Shown piece after piece: positions 1-6,216 of a stretch of 9,843 nt of DNA. The position numbers were made by a program, and so were the translations under genes. Under the pieces are notes generated by a model. It was not told the DNA's origin and did no database searches. It saw nothing but the letters and a program-made list of their open reading frames with translations. Origin of the DNA: Gammaproteobacteria bacterium (GTDB taxonomy: Bacteria; Pseudomonadota; Gammaproteobacteria; Pseudomonadales; Azotimanducaceae); assembly GCA_027293665.1 (NCBI GenBank), contig JAPUFN010000459.1, positions 1 through 9,843 on the forward strand, read 5' to 3'. Position 1 is the stretch's first letter. The number at the start of each line of letters is the position of its first letter.

Positions 1-1432
1 CCATCTGTTCATCGTAGAAATCGTCTGCGGTTTCCCGCTTCCGACGCGCTACCAGCATGCCGGCGACCAGAAGCAAAACCAAAGCGCCTACACCGCCATA
101 CAGAAGGTAGGGTGATTGCCACCACGGAGCCTCTGTCGGCGCATTCGCGCTTTGGTTTTGGTTCTGCTGCGGGTCTGCAGCGGTTTGTTGTTGTGCCTCT
201 TGTTGCGCGAGCAGTTGTGCCTGTTGCAGTTGCGCCTGCAATTGCGCAATTTGCTGATCCCTGACTTCCAGCTGGCGATCTTTGACCGCAATCTGATTGT
301 TCGCGATATCCTGTTCACGGTCCAACTGGTAGGCGAGCTCATCAACCTCCCTGGACAGCCGGTCGTTCTCTTCGAGCGTGGCTGCGAATTCCTGCGCCGC
401 AGCTTCAGTCAAGCGACCTGTTGCGCTATCGCCTGCTTCAGCAACAATTCGCAACTCGCCTTCGGTCGTGGTCTGCTGCGCCGGTTGGGCCGGTGCAGGT
501 GTTGCGTCGATTGGGCTGCGTAGCTGCGAGGGTGTGTCAGCGGCGCGATCTGCAACTGCGGTTGCCTGGCTTTGGCCGGTCTCACCACGACGGATCATCT
601 GCCATCGCTCGTTGTGCTGGGCAACGGCAACCAGCGCTTCGTCACTAGACAGGCTCAGCGCCTGCGCTTCGTTCGGCAACTGCAGCGCGTAACCCGCTTT
701 CAGAAGATTTATGTTGCCGGAGATGAATGCCTCCGGGTTGAGTCGCTGAATCGCCAGCATGTTCTGGTGCACGCTCACCTGCCGGGAGGGCAGCGAGCGT
801 GAGGCAATTGACCACAGCGTGTCGTTGCGACCCGTCATGCTGGTCATACCATCGCGGCTGCGAGCGAGCGCCGATGGCGCAGGTTGTGCACTCACCGGGG
901 CAACCTGAACCCGGGTACCGGATTGGCTGACCGATCGCTGTACCCGTCCGGCACCGCCACTCTCACCGGCTGCCTGCGCTGGTGCGGACACCGCTGGCGC
1001 TGCCGCTGCACTGAATGTCGGTGGATCGAGCAGGAGCGTGTACTCCTTCAGCAGTCGACCGTTGGACCACTGTATTTCAACAAGAAAATTGAGATAGGGT
1101 TCGGTGATCGGCCGCGAACTGGTTACCGCGACAGCCGCGCCGTCATTGCGGCCCTGGACAATTTCGAAATCGAGATCGGTGAGAAAGAAGAATCTTTCCA
1201 CCCCGATCTGGTCGAAAGACTCGCTGGATGCCAGAGAAACAATGATCTCCTCGGGTTGCAGGCCCGAAGCGTCCAGAAGTTCAATATTAGCGTCGAGTTT
1301 CTCATTCAGGGCTGAATTCAGCTCGATTTCGCCCAATCCCAACGCCCAGCTATTCGCTGCGGTCGAGAACAACACGACTGTGCCAAAGCAGATTGCGCCC
1401 ACGCGCAACCGACTGAGCAAAGACCTAGTCAT
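1..1432 (-). CDS. fimV: FimV-family LysM and coiled-coil inner-membrane protein, C-terminus cut by the window edge
   Basis: 477 codons are visible with no stop. FimV proteins are polar inner-membrane scaffolds that bind peptidoglycan and help assemble type IV pili or type II secretion in Pseudomonas relatives. Residues 1-30 look like a signal peptide (basic start, hydrophobic core, end NSWA), followed by LGLGEIELNSALNEKLDA and a FimV N-terminal domain to about residue 137 (PYLNFLVEIQWSNGRLLKEY). After an Ala/Pro linker comes a LysM-like segment at about 199-253 (NDTLWSIASRS, LLKAGYALQLP). A Gln-rich coiled coil runs from about 345 to 415, then a low-complexity stretch, PWWQSPYLLYGG, a membrane helix at about 441-462 and basic VARRKR. 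The cytoplasmic TPR-bearing region expected next lies off the window. The ATG at 1430-1432 has AGAGGG eight bases upstream. The gene follows asd in the same direction. Confidence 0.93.
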   Translation of the reverse strand, partial: MTRSLLSRLRVGAICFGTVVLFSTAANSWALGLGEIELNSALNEKLDANIELLDASGLQPEEIIVSLASSESFDQIGVERFFFLTDLDFEIVQGRNDGAAVAVTSSRPITEPYLNFLVEIQWSNGRLLKEYTLLLDPPTFSAAAAPAVSAPAQAAGESGGAGRVQRSVSQSGTRVQVAPVSAQPAPSALARSRDGMTSMTGRNDTLWSIASRSLPSRQVSVHQNMLAIQRLNPEAFISGNINLLKAGYALQLPNEAQALSLSSDEALVAVAQHNERWQMIRRGETGQSQATAVADRAADTPSQLRSPIDATPAPAQPAQQTTTEGELRIVAEAGDSATGRLTEAAAQEFAATLEENDRLSREVDELAYQLDREQDIANNQIAVKDRQLEVRDQQIAQLQAQLQQAQLLAQQEAQQQTAADPQQNQNQSANAPTEAPWWQSPYLLYGGVGALVLLLVAGMLVARRKRETADDFYDEQM

Positions 1433-1726
1433 AGGTGAGTCCCTCTAGTGAAGTAGTTTTGTGCCGGGTGTCATACCCGATCGTTGAATGTCCCACTGCA
1501 ATCCTGCGCAGAGTTGTCAAATCCATGTGCCAATCCATCAATTCAGCAATGTCGTTGATCCGCTGTTATTCCGCCGCTATTAGCGACGTCGTACAACAAC
1601 CGTTCCAACAAACACCACGACCTTTAGCCTGGCCGTCAAAGTTAACCCAGAAACACGAGCTAAAAATTGCCGTAGGTATCAATTATGGCAGTTCTATTTG
1701 CCATTTTCCTTGGCGGATGGTCGTAA
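1433..1726. other. Intergenic region between asd and fimV, no gene seen
   Basis: About 294 bases without a convincing ORF on either strand. Directly after the asd stop the minus strand can form a hairpin with ATGGCA and TGCCAT arms (1684-1703). An alternative, weaker pairing of TGCC with a later GGCA is followed by ATTTTT (T-run near 1666-1670), so a weak terminator or a partial transcription block between asd and fimV is possible. A TTGACA box reads on the minus strand at 1515-1520, but I see no good -10 box at the right distance, so I do not call a fimV promoter. The gap is large enough for fimV to have its own promoter. Confidence 0.4.
1441..1446 (-). promoter_or_regulatory. Ribosome binding site of fimV
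   Basis: The minus strand reads AGAGGG, eight bases before the ATG at 1432. It supports that start, which also puts a proper signal peptide at the N-terminus. Confidence 0.6.
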
Positions 1727-2743
1727 TTAGCGCTTGTTTAGCAAAATTTCCGCGATCTGAACACTATTCAGCGCCGCGCCTTTGCGCACGTTGTCAGAGA
1801 CAACCCACAGATTGATGCCGGTTGGATGCGACAGGTCTTCGCGAATACGGCCGACAAATACGAAATCCGCCCCCACCGCCTGCTCAACCGCTGTTGGATA
1901 GCCACCGTCGGCGGCCTTGTCGAGCACCTTGACCCCGGGCGCGGCGGCAAGCAGCTTGCGGACCTTCGCGGCGGTCAGCTTGCGCTCGGTTTCGATGTGC
2001 ACGGCTTCGGAATGGCCATAGAAGACGGGCACGCGAACACAGGTCGGATTGACGAGAATGTTGTCATCTTCCAGGATTTTCTGGGTCTCCCAGATCATTT
2101 TCATTTCTTCCCGGGTGTAGCCGTTTTCCTGGAAATCATCGATATGCGGCACAGCGTTGAACGCGATCTGTACCGGCATGACGTTACATTCGACCGCTTG
2201 TCCGTTGAGCAGGCGGGCCGTCTGCCCGGCGAGCTCGCTAACTCCGCTGGCCCCGGCGCCGGAAACTGCCTGATAAGTGGCGACGTTGATGCGGCGAATG
2301 ACGGCCGCATCGTGCAGTGGTTTGAGGGCAACGACCATCTGAATCGTGGAACAGTTCGGATTAGCGATGATGTTACGCGGATGTTCCAGAGCGCGGTCCG
2401 GATTGACTTCCGGCACGACCAGCGGCACATCGTCGTCATTGCGGAAGTGTGAGGTGTTATCGATGACAACACAGCCGGTGGCGGCCGCTTTCGGGGCAAA
2501 CTCCGCAGAAACCGCGCCACCGGCGGAAAAGAACGCGATCTGTACCTGACTGAAATCGAATTGATCCAGCCGTTCAACCCGGTGCGATTTTCCGCGAAAG
2601 CGCACGATTTTGCCCTCTGAGCGCTCACTGGCCAGCAGATAAAGCTGGTTGATCGGAAATTTCCGCTCGTCGAGAATTTCCACCAGCGCCTCACCCACAG
2701 CACCAGTGGCGCCCGCTATCGCAACATTGACCCCATCAGGCAT
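1727..2743 (-). CDS. asd: Aspartate-semialdehyde dehydrogenase
   Basis: This enzyme reduces aspartyl phosphate to aspartate semialdehyde with NADPH in the cytoplasm, the branch point to Lys, diaminopimelate, Thr and Met. The 338-residue protein opens with VAIAGATGAVGE (7-18), the nucleotide-binding loop. NPNCSTIQ carries the catalytic Cys at 131, and VPVFYGHSEAVHIE carries the active-site His at 244. NLWVVSDNVRKGAALNSVQIAE near the C-terminus is typical of the short (about 330-345 residue) Asd/USG-1 branch rather than the longer E. coli type. The ATG at 2743 is chosen over an in-frame start at 2794 because it fits the family N-terminus and has GGAGG six bases upstream. The start overlaps the leuB stop by 8 bp, so translation is probably coupled to leuB. 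Stop is TAA. Confidence 0.96.
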   Translation of the reverse strand: MPDGVNVAIAGATGAVGEALVEILDERKFPINQLYLLASERSEGKIVRFRGKSHRVERLDQFDFSQVQIAFFSAGGAVSAEFAPKAAATGCVVIDNTSHFRNDDDVPLVVPEVNPDRALEHPRNIIANPNCSTIQMVVALKPLHDAAVIRRINVATYQAVSGAGASGVSELAGQTARLLNGQAVECNVMPVQIAFNAVPHIDDFQENGYTREEMKMIWETQKILEDDNILVNPTCVRVPVFYGHSEAVHIETERKLTAAKVRKLLAAAPGVKVLDKAADGGYPTAVEQAVGADFVFVGRIREDLSHPTGINLWVVSDNVRKGAALNSVQIAEILLNKR

Positions 2744-3839
2744 CCTGAGCCTCCATAATTTCCAGCACCCGGGCGCCCATGGCGCGGGTCCCAACCCGTT
2801 GAATGTCAGCCGCCGATTCGACGGGCTCGATATCGGTCGTGCGCAGGCCCTCGGCCAGGGCCTGGTTGACGGCTGATTCGATGGCTACAGCGGCCGCCGG
2901 CGCAGCCAGACTGTAACGGAACAACATGGCGACGGAGAGGATCGTCGCCAGTGGATTTGCCTTGTCCTGGCCGGTGATATCGGGGGCTGAACCGTGCACG
3001 GGCTCAAACAGGCCGGTGCCATCCGCGGCAAGTGATGCAGACGGCAGCATGCCGAGCGAGCCGGTCAACATCGCCGCCACATCGGACAGAATGTCGCCGA
3101 ACATATTGCCGGTGACGATCACGTCGAACTGCTTGGGTTCGCGCACAAGCTGCATCCCCGCGTTATCGACGTACATATGGCTCAGCGCGACTTCCGGGTA
3201 ATCGGGCGCGACAGCGGTAACCACCTCGCGCCACAATTGTGTGACCTCGAGCACGTTGGCTTTGTCTACCGAACACAGCCTGCCGCCCCGCTTGCGCGCA
3301 AGTTCGAACGCAACACGGGCGATCCGCTCAATTTCATGCTCGCTGTAGACGTACGTGTTGAAGCCACGGCGCTCGTTGTTCACCACCTCTATGCCGCGAG
3401 GCTCACCGAAGTAGATGCCGCCGGTGAGTTCCCGCACGATGAGGATGTCCAGGCCCGCGACCAGTTCCGCCTTCAACGACGAGGCATGCGCCAGAGGCTC
3501 GAATAACAACGCTGGACGTAGATTTGCGAACAGTTCGAGCTCGGAGCGCAAGCCCAGCAGGCCGCGCTCCGGGCGTTCGAGTGTCGGTAGATCGTCCCAG
3601 CGCGGGCCGCCCACGGCGCCAAGCAGGACGGCGCGGGCGGCTTTCGCCTTGGCAAGCGTTGCTGCAGGCAACGCTTGCCCGGTTGCATCTATGGCGCAGC
3701 CGCCGACGAGGGCTGAATCGATTGCCAGCGCCACTCCAAAACGCGCGGCAGCGGCGACCATCACGGTCTGCGCGACGGCGACGACCTCGGGTCCGATGCC
3801 ATCGCCCGGTAAAACGAGAATTTTGTGCACTTCTGTCAT
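2736..3839 (-). CDS. leuB: 3-isopropylmalate dehydrogenase
   Basis: LeuB oxidises and decarboxylates 3-isopropylmalate with NAD+ to 2-oxoisocaproate, the third step of leucine synthesis. It works as a cytoplasmic dimer needing a divalent metal. The 367 residues are normal for the family. Visible motifs are VLPGDGIGPE (9-18), GAVGGPRWD (74-82), GLLGLRSELELFANLRPA (93-110), RELTGGIYFGEPRG (136-149), SVDKANVLE with the catalytic Lys 193, YVDNAGM with Asp 225, NMFGDILSD with metal-ligand Asp 249 and 253, and LFEPVHGSAPDITG (277-290). The ATG at 3839 starts a clean family N-terminus, though the upstream sequence has no strong Shine-Dalgarno match. It follows leuD by 58 bp of AT-rich DNA. Unlike P. 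aeruginosa as I recall it, no methyltransferase gene sits between leuD and leuB. Confidence 0.98.
   Translation of the reverse strand: MTEVHKILVLPGDGIGPEVVAVAQTVMVAAAARFGVALAIDSALVGGCAIDATGQALPAATLAKAKAARAVLLGAVGGPRWDDLPTLERPERGLLGLRSELELFANLRPALLFEPLAHASSLKAELVAGLDILIVRELTGGIYFGEPRGIEVVNNERRGFNTYVYSEHEIERIARVAFELARKRGGRLCSVDKANVLEVTQLWREVVTAVAPDYPEVALSHMYVDNAGMQLVREPKQFDVIVTGNMFGDILSDVAAMLTGSLGMLPSASLAADGTGLFEPVHGSAPDITGQDKANPLATILSVAMLFRYSLAAPAAAVAIESAVNQALAEGLRTTDIEPVESAADIQRVGTRAMGARVLEIMEAQDA
2750..2754 (-). promoter_or_regulatory. Ribosome binding site of asd inside leuB
   Basis: GGAGG on the minus strand lies six bases before the asd ATG and within the last codons of leuB. It decides the asd start at 2743 and supports translational coupling. 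Confidence 0.7.
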
Positions 3840-3897
3840 TTGGTACTGATCAATTGCTTAATTATTAACTACTTAGCAGGATAATCCACATTCAGGC

Positions 3898-4560
3898 TTA
3901 CTTTTCTTCCAGTGCACGGCCCTTGTCGAACAACCACGGCATGGCACGCCGGTGGCCGGTTTCGAACGCCTCGATCGCCGCCGCGTGAGCCAGCGTCATG
4001 CCGATGTCGTCCAGGCCTTCCACGAGTGTACGTTTGCGATTGGCGTCGATGGCGAACTCGAAAGTGCGGCCACCGGTCAGACACAGCGTTTGCGCTGGCA
4101 GGTCAACGCTGAGTTCCAGCGCCTGCTCTTCTTGCGCTAATAGGAACAATTCATCGATTGTTTCTGTTTTTAAAACAATAGGTAATAGGCCATTTTTAAA
4201 GCAGTTACTTAAAAATATATCGGCGAAGCTCGGCGCGATTACGCAGCAGAAACCGAATTCCTGCAGCGCCCAGACGGCATGCTCCCGACTCGAGCCACAG
4301 CCGAAATTATCTCGCGCCAGCAGGAAGCGAGCACCCTGGTAGCGCGGCTCATTGAGCACGAATTCGTGGTTGAGTTGGCGCTCGTTGGGCGTTACACCGA
4401 TATCGCCCTCGTCGAGAAAACGCCAGGCATCAAACAGGTTGGCGCCAAATCCGGTGCGCCGAAGGGATTTCAGATACTGCTTCGGAATGATCTGGTCGGT
4501 GTCCACGTTAGCGCGATCCAGCGGCAGTACCGCGCCCTGCTCATTGGTAAATGCTTTCAC
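3898..4560 (-). CDS. leuD: 3-isopropylmalate dehydratase small subunit
   Basis: LeuD is the swivel-domain subunit that pairs with LeuC to isomerise 2-isopropylmalate to 3-isopropylmalate. The 220 residues are slightly longer than the usual 200-216. The N-terminus MKAFT, then LDRANVDTDQIIPKQYLKS (14-32), RTGFGANLFDAWR (35-47) and RDNFGCGSSREHAVWAL (83-99) are diagnostic, the last being the substrate-gating loop. GLLPIVL (124-130) follows. The start is GTG at 4558-4560. I prefer it because MKAFT aligns with the family start and no better one lies nearby; a weak TGAGA about nine bases upstream may be the ribosome binding site. The gene lies 33 bp after leuC. Base composition in the middle (around 4140-4210) is noticeably more AT-rich than its neighbours, but the protein reads through intact. 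Confidence 0.97.
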   Translation of the reverse strand: MKAFTNEQGAVLPLDRANVDTDQIIPKQYLKSLRRTGFGANLFDAWRFLDEGDIGVTPNERQLNHEFVLNEPRYQGARFLLARDNFGCGSSREHAVWALQEFGFCCVIAPSFADIFLSNCFKNGLLPIVLKTETIDELFLLAQEEQALELSVDLPAQTLCLTGGRTFEFAIDANRKRTLVEGLDDIGMTLAHAAAIEAFETGHRRAMPWLFDKGRALEEK

Positions 4561-4593
4561 CGTAATCGTCTCACAACACTTCTTCCGGCAGCC

Positions 4594-6009
4594 TCACAAC
4601 AGTTCCCGTACATCGACAAAATGGCCGTTGACGGCCGCGGCAGCCGCCATCGCCGGGCTCACCAGATGCGTGCGCCCACCGTAGCCCTGGCGACCTTCGA
4701 AATTACGATTCGAGGTCGATGCGCAGTGCTCTCCGGGCAGCAGCCTATCGGGGTTCATGGCCAGACACATGGAGCAACCCGCTGCGCGCCACTCAAAACC
4801 GGCAGCGAGGAAAATTTCAGCTAGACCCTCACGCTCGGCCTGTGCCTTGACCAGGCCTGAACCTGGCACCACCAGTGCCTGCTTGAGCGACTTGGCAATC
4901 TTTCTACCTTTAACAATCGCGGCGGCGCTGCGCAGATCTTCGATACGCGAGTTGGTACACGAACCGATGAATACGCGGTCCAGTTGTATTTCCGTCATCG
5001 GCTGATCCGGCCGCAGGCCCATGTATTCCAGCGCATAGGCTATGGCCTCAGCGGCAAGCGGATCGGCCGTACTGGCGGGATTGGGCACCGCGCCGTCTAT
5101 CCCCGTCACCATTTCCGGCGATGTTCCCCAGGTTACCTGCGGCACGAGTGCGTCGGCCGCCAGACTCACCGACTGGTCGAACTCGGCGCCCGGATCGCAG
5201 ACCAGCCCGCGCCAGTAGGTTTCAGCCATCTGCCATTGCTCGCCGGAGGGCGCAAAGGGCCGTCCAGCAACGTACTCCAGCGTTTTGTCGTCCACTGCGA
5301 CCATACCGGCTCGCGCACCACCCTCGATTGCCATGTTGCACAGGGTCATGCGCCCTTCCATGCTGAGTTCACCAATCGTCTCGCCGCGGTATTCGATCGT
5401 GTGACCGGTCGCACCCGCCGTGCCGATCATGCCAATCATCGCGAGCACGAGGTCTTTGGCGCCAACACCGGGCTGTAACCGGCCTTCTACCTGGACACTG
5501 AAATTTGCCGCCTTGGTCTGCACCAGCGTTTGCGTGGTGAGCACATGTTCGACATCCGAGGTCCCGATACCCTGGGCGAGTGCAGCAAACGCGCCGTGGG
5601 TTGAGGTGTGCGAATCCCCGCAGACAATCGTCATTCCGGGCAGCGTTGCACCCTGCTCAGGCCCCACAACGTGGACGATCCCCTGCCGTGGGTCGAGAAT
5701 ATCGAACTGGGTGATGCCGTAGCGCCGACAGTTCGAGTCGAGCGCGATGACCTGCTCACGGGCAACTTCATCGGCAATACCGGCAATTCCAAGCTCCCGG
5801 CCCTGGGTGGGAACGTTGTGATCCGGGGTCGCCAGATTTGCATCAATGCGCCAGGGCTTACGTCCGGCCTGCTCGAGACCGGCAAAAGCCTGGGGCGAGG
5901 TCACCTCGTGCAGCAGGTGCTGGTCGATATAGAGAATCGTCTGGCCATCCTCGCGCTCACCCACCACATGAGCGTCCCAGACTTTGTCGTAGAGAGTTTT
6001 ACCCGTCAA
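4594..6009 (-). CDS. leuC: 3-isopropylmalate dehydratase large subunit
   Basis: LeuC carries the [4Fe-4S] cluster of isopropylmalate isomerase, an aconitase-family enzyme of leucine synthesis. From the TTG at 6009 it has 471 residues, close to the 466 of E. coli. Motifs are GKTLYDKVWDAHVV at the start, YIDQHLLHEVTSPQAF, ATPDHNVPTQ, IVHVVGPEQGATLPGMT and VCGDSHTSTHGAF (about 129-141). The cluster Cys are at 351 (IGSCTNSRIEDL), 412 and 415 (GCSMCLAMNPD). STSNRNFEGRQG and THLVSPAMAAAAA follow. I chose TTG 6009 because the product then begins MTGKTLYDK like its homologues, and GTGAGG lies nine bases upstream. A GTG at 6024 would add five residues and is also possible. It is the first gene of the leuCDB-asd unit and diverges from the LysR gene. 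Confidence 0.97.
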   Translation of the reverse strand: MTGKTLYDKVWDAHVVGEREDGQTILYIDQHLLHEVTSPQAFAGLEQAGRKPWRIDANLATPDHNVPTQGRELGIAGIADEVAREQVIALDSNCRRYGITQFDILDPRQGIVHVVGPEQGATLPGMTIVCGDSHTSTHGAFAALAQGIGTSDVEHVLTTQTLVQTKAANFSVQVEGRLQPGVGAKDLVLAMIGMIGTAGATGHTIEYRGETIGELSMEGRMTLCNMAIEGGARAGMVAVDDKTLEYVAGRPFAPSGEQWQMAETYWRGLVCDPGAEFDQSVSLAADALVPQVTWGTSPEMVTGIDGAVPNPASTADPLAAEAIAYALEYMGLRPDQPMTEIQLDRVFIGSCTNSRIEDLRSAAAIVKGRKIAKSLKQALVVPGSGLVKAQAEREGLAEIFLAAGFEWRAAGCSMCLAMNPDRLLPGEHCASTSNRNFEGRQGYGGRTHLVSPAMAAAAAVNGHFVDVRELL

Positions 6010-6020
6010 AACCAGTGTCC

Positions 6021-6071
6021 TCACATCGAGGATCTCATCTTAAAATTCGTGAACTCATAAAACAAATTCAT
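6021..6071 (-). CDS. Possible 16-residue upstream ORF in the leuC leader
   Basis: ATG at 6069-6071 opens MNLFYEFTNFKMRSSM and ends in TGA at 6021-6023. The stop lies 11 bases before the preferred leuC TTG and overlaps both the alternative leuC GTG and the GTGAGG that would serve as ribosome binding site. It could couple translation into leuC. It has only one Leu codon, so it is not a classical leucine attenuator peptide. No Shine-Dalgarno precedes it, and if transcription starts near 6073 it would be almost leaderless. It may be chance. Confidence 0.25.
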   Translation of the reverse strand: MNLFYEFTNFKMRSSM

Positions 6072-6095
6072 AATTTTTATCTATACGATTACTAT
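6067..6095 (+). promoter_or_regulatory. Candidate promoter of the LysR-type regulator gene
   Basis: TTCATA (6067-6072) and TACTAT (6090-6095) are 17 bases apart on the plus strand, each four of six against the sigma70 consensus. The -10 box lies inside the palindrome at 6087-6103, which would fit autorepression. The boxes are weak and the call rests partly on position. Confidence 0.3.
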
Positions 6096-6109
6096 TAGTA
6101 ATCATTCAA
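6080..6109 (-). promoter_or_regulatory. Candidate leuC promoter
   Basis: The minus strand shows TTGAAT (6104-6109) as -35 and TATAGA (6080-6085) as -10, with an 18-base spacer. Each box matches the sigma70 consensus at four of six positions. The predicted start, near 6073, would give a leader of about 60 bases before leuC. A perfect palindrome fills the spacer, which argues for direct control of this promoter. Confidence 0.45.
6087..6103. promoter_or_regulatory. Perfect 17 bp palindrome, likely LysR-type operator
   Basis: GATTACT, centre ATT, then AGTAATC form a perfect inverted repeat. It contains the T-N11-A pattern (T 6089, A 6101) that LysR-type regulators recognise. It lies between the divergent leuC and regulator genes and overlaps candidate promoters in both directions. 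That the neighbouring LysR protein binds it is inferred from position and pattern. Confidence 0.6.
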
Positions 6110-6133
6110 GATCCGTTGGCTGCGGCCAGCGGA

Positions 6134-6148
6134 CTGAGGAGCCCTCAG
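6134..6148. repeat. Short inverted repeat CTGAGG-AGC-CCTCAG
   Basis: A six-base stem with a three-base loop. Its right arm is part of the first tandem repeat unit, so in the regulator mRNA the left arm CTGAGG could pair with the CCTCAG of any of the three repeat copies. Confidence 0.5.
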
Positions 6149-6210
6149 CGTCTTAATGAAGAGCCCTCAGCGTCTTAATAAGAGCCCTCAGCGTCGGCTT
6201 AAAAGGAGCC
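6139..6210 (+). repeat. Tandem repeat of 21-22 bp, three copies plus a decayed fourth
   Basis: GAGCCCTCAGCGTC occurs identically at 6139, 6161 and 6182. The first two copies continue with CTTAAT and then GAA or AA; the third continues with GGCTTAAAA. A fourth GAGCC at 6206 forms part of the ribosome binding site of the LysR gene. The 21-22 bp period is about two helical turns, so proteins bound to the copies would sit on one face of the DNA. The block lies wholly upstream of the regulator start codon and probably within its leader RNA. Confidence 0.85.
6203..6208 (+). promoter_or_regulatory. Ribosome binding site of the LysR-type gene
   Basis: AAGGAG lies eight bases before the ATG at 6217 and confirms that start. 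It overlaps the decayed fourth copy of the tandem repeat and could lie in the loop of a small GGCT/AGCC hairpin (6196-6210). Confidence 0.75.
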
Positions 6211-6216
6211 AAGCTA

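Noticed and set aside
116..523. Plus-strand frame rich in Leu and Arg that resembles a membrane or coiled-coil protein
   Set aside because: It is the complement of the Gln-rich FimV coiled coil, where CAG and CAA codons read as CTG and TTG on the other strand.
1515..1520. TTGACA box as a fimV promoter
   Set aside because: It is a perfect -35 hexamer on the minus strand, but the bases 16-18 downstream (AGTGGG region) do not resemble a -10 box.
1826..2452. Plus-strand reading frame of 208 codons opposite asd
   Set aside because: It is a shadow of asd, which has the catalytic Cys and cofactor motifs on the minus strand.
2741..2794. Longer asd start at 2794
   Set aside because: It would add 17 residues not found in the family and overlap leuB more deeply; the ATG at 2743 has a good ribosome binding site.
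4279..4824. Plus-strand reading frame of 181 codons across the leuC/leuD junction
   Set aside because: It spans two well-identified minus-strand genes and has no family features.
6021..6071. Classical leucine attenuator leader peptide
   Set aside because: The peptide has a single Leu codon and there is no GC-rich hairpin with a T-run before leuC.
6139..6195. CRISPR array
   Set aside because: The units are directly adjacent with a 21-22 bp period and no unique spacers, and no cas genes are present.
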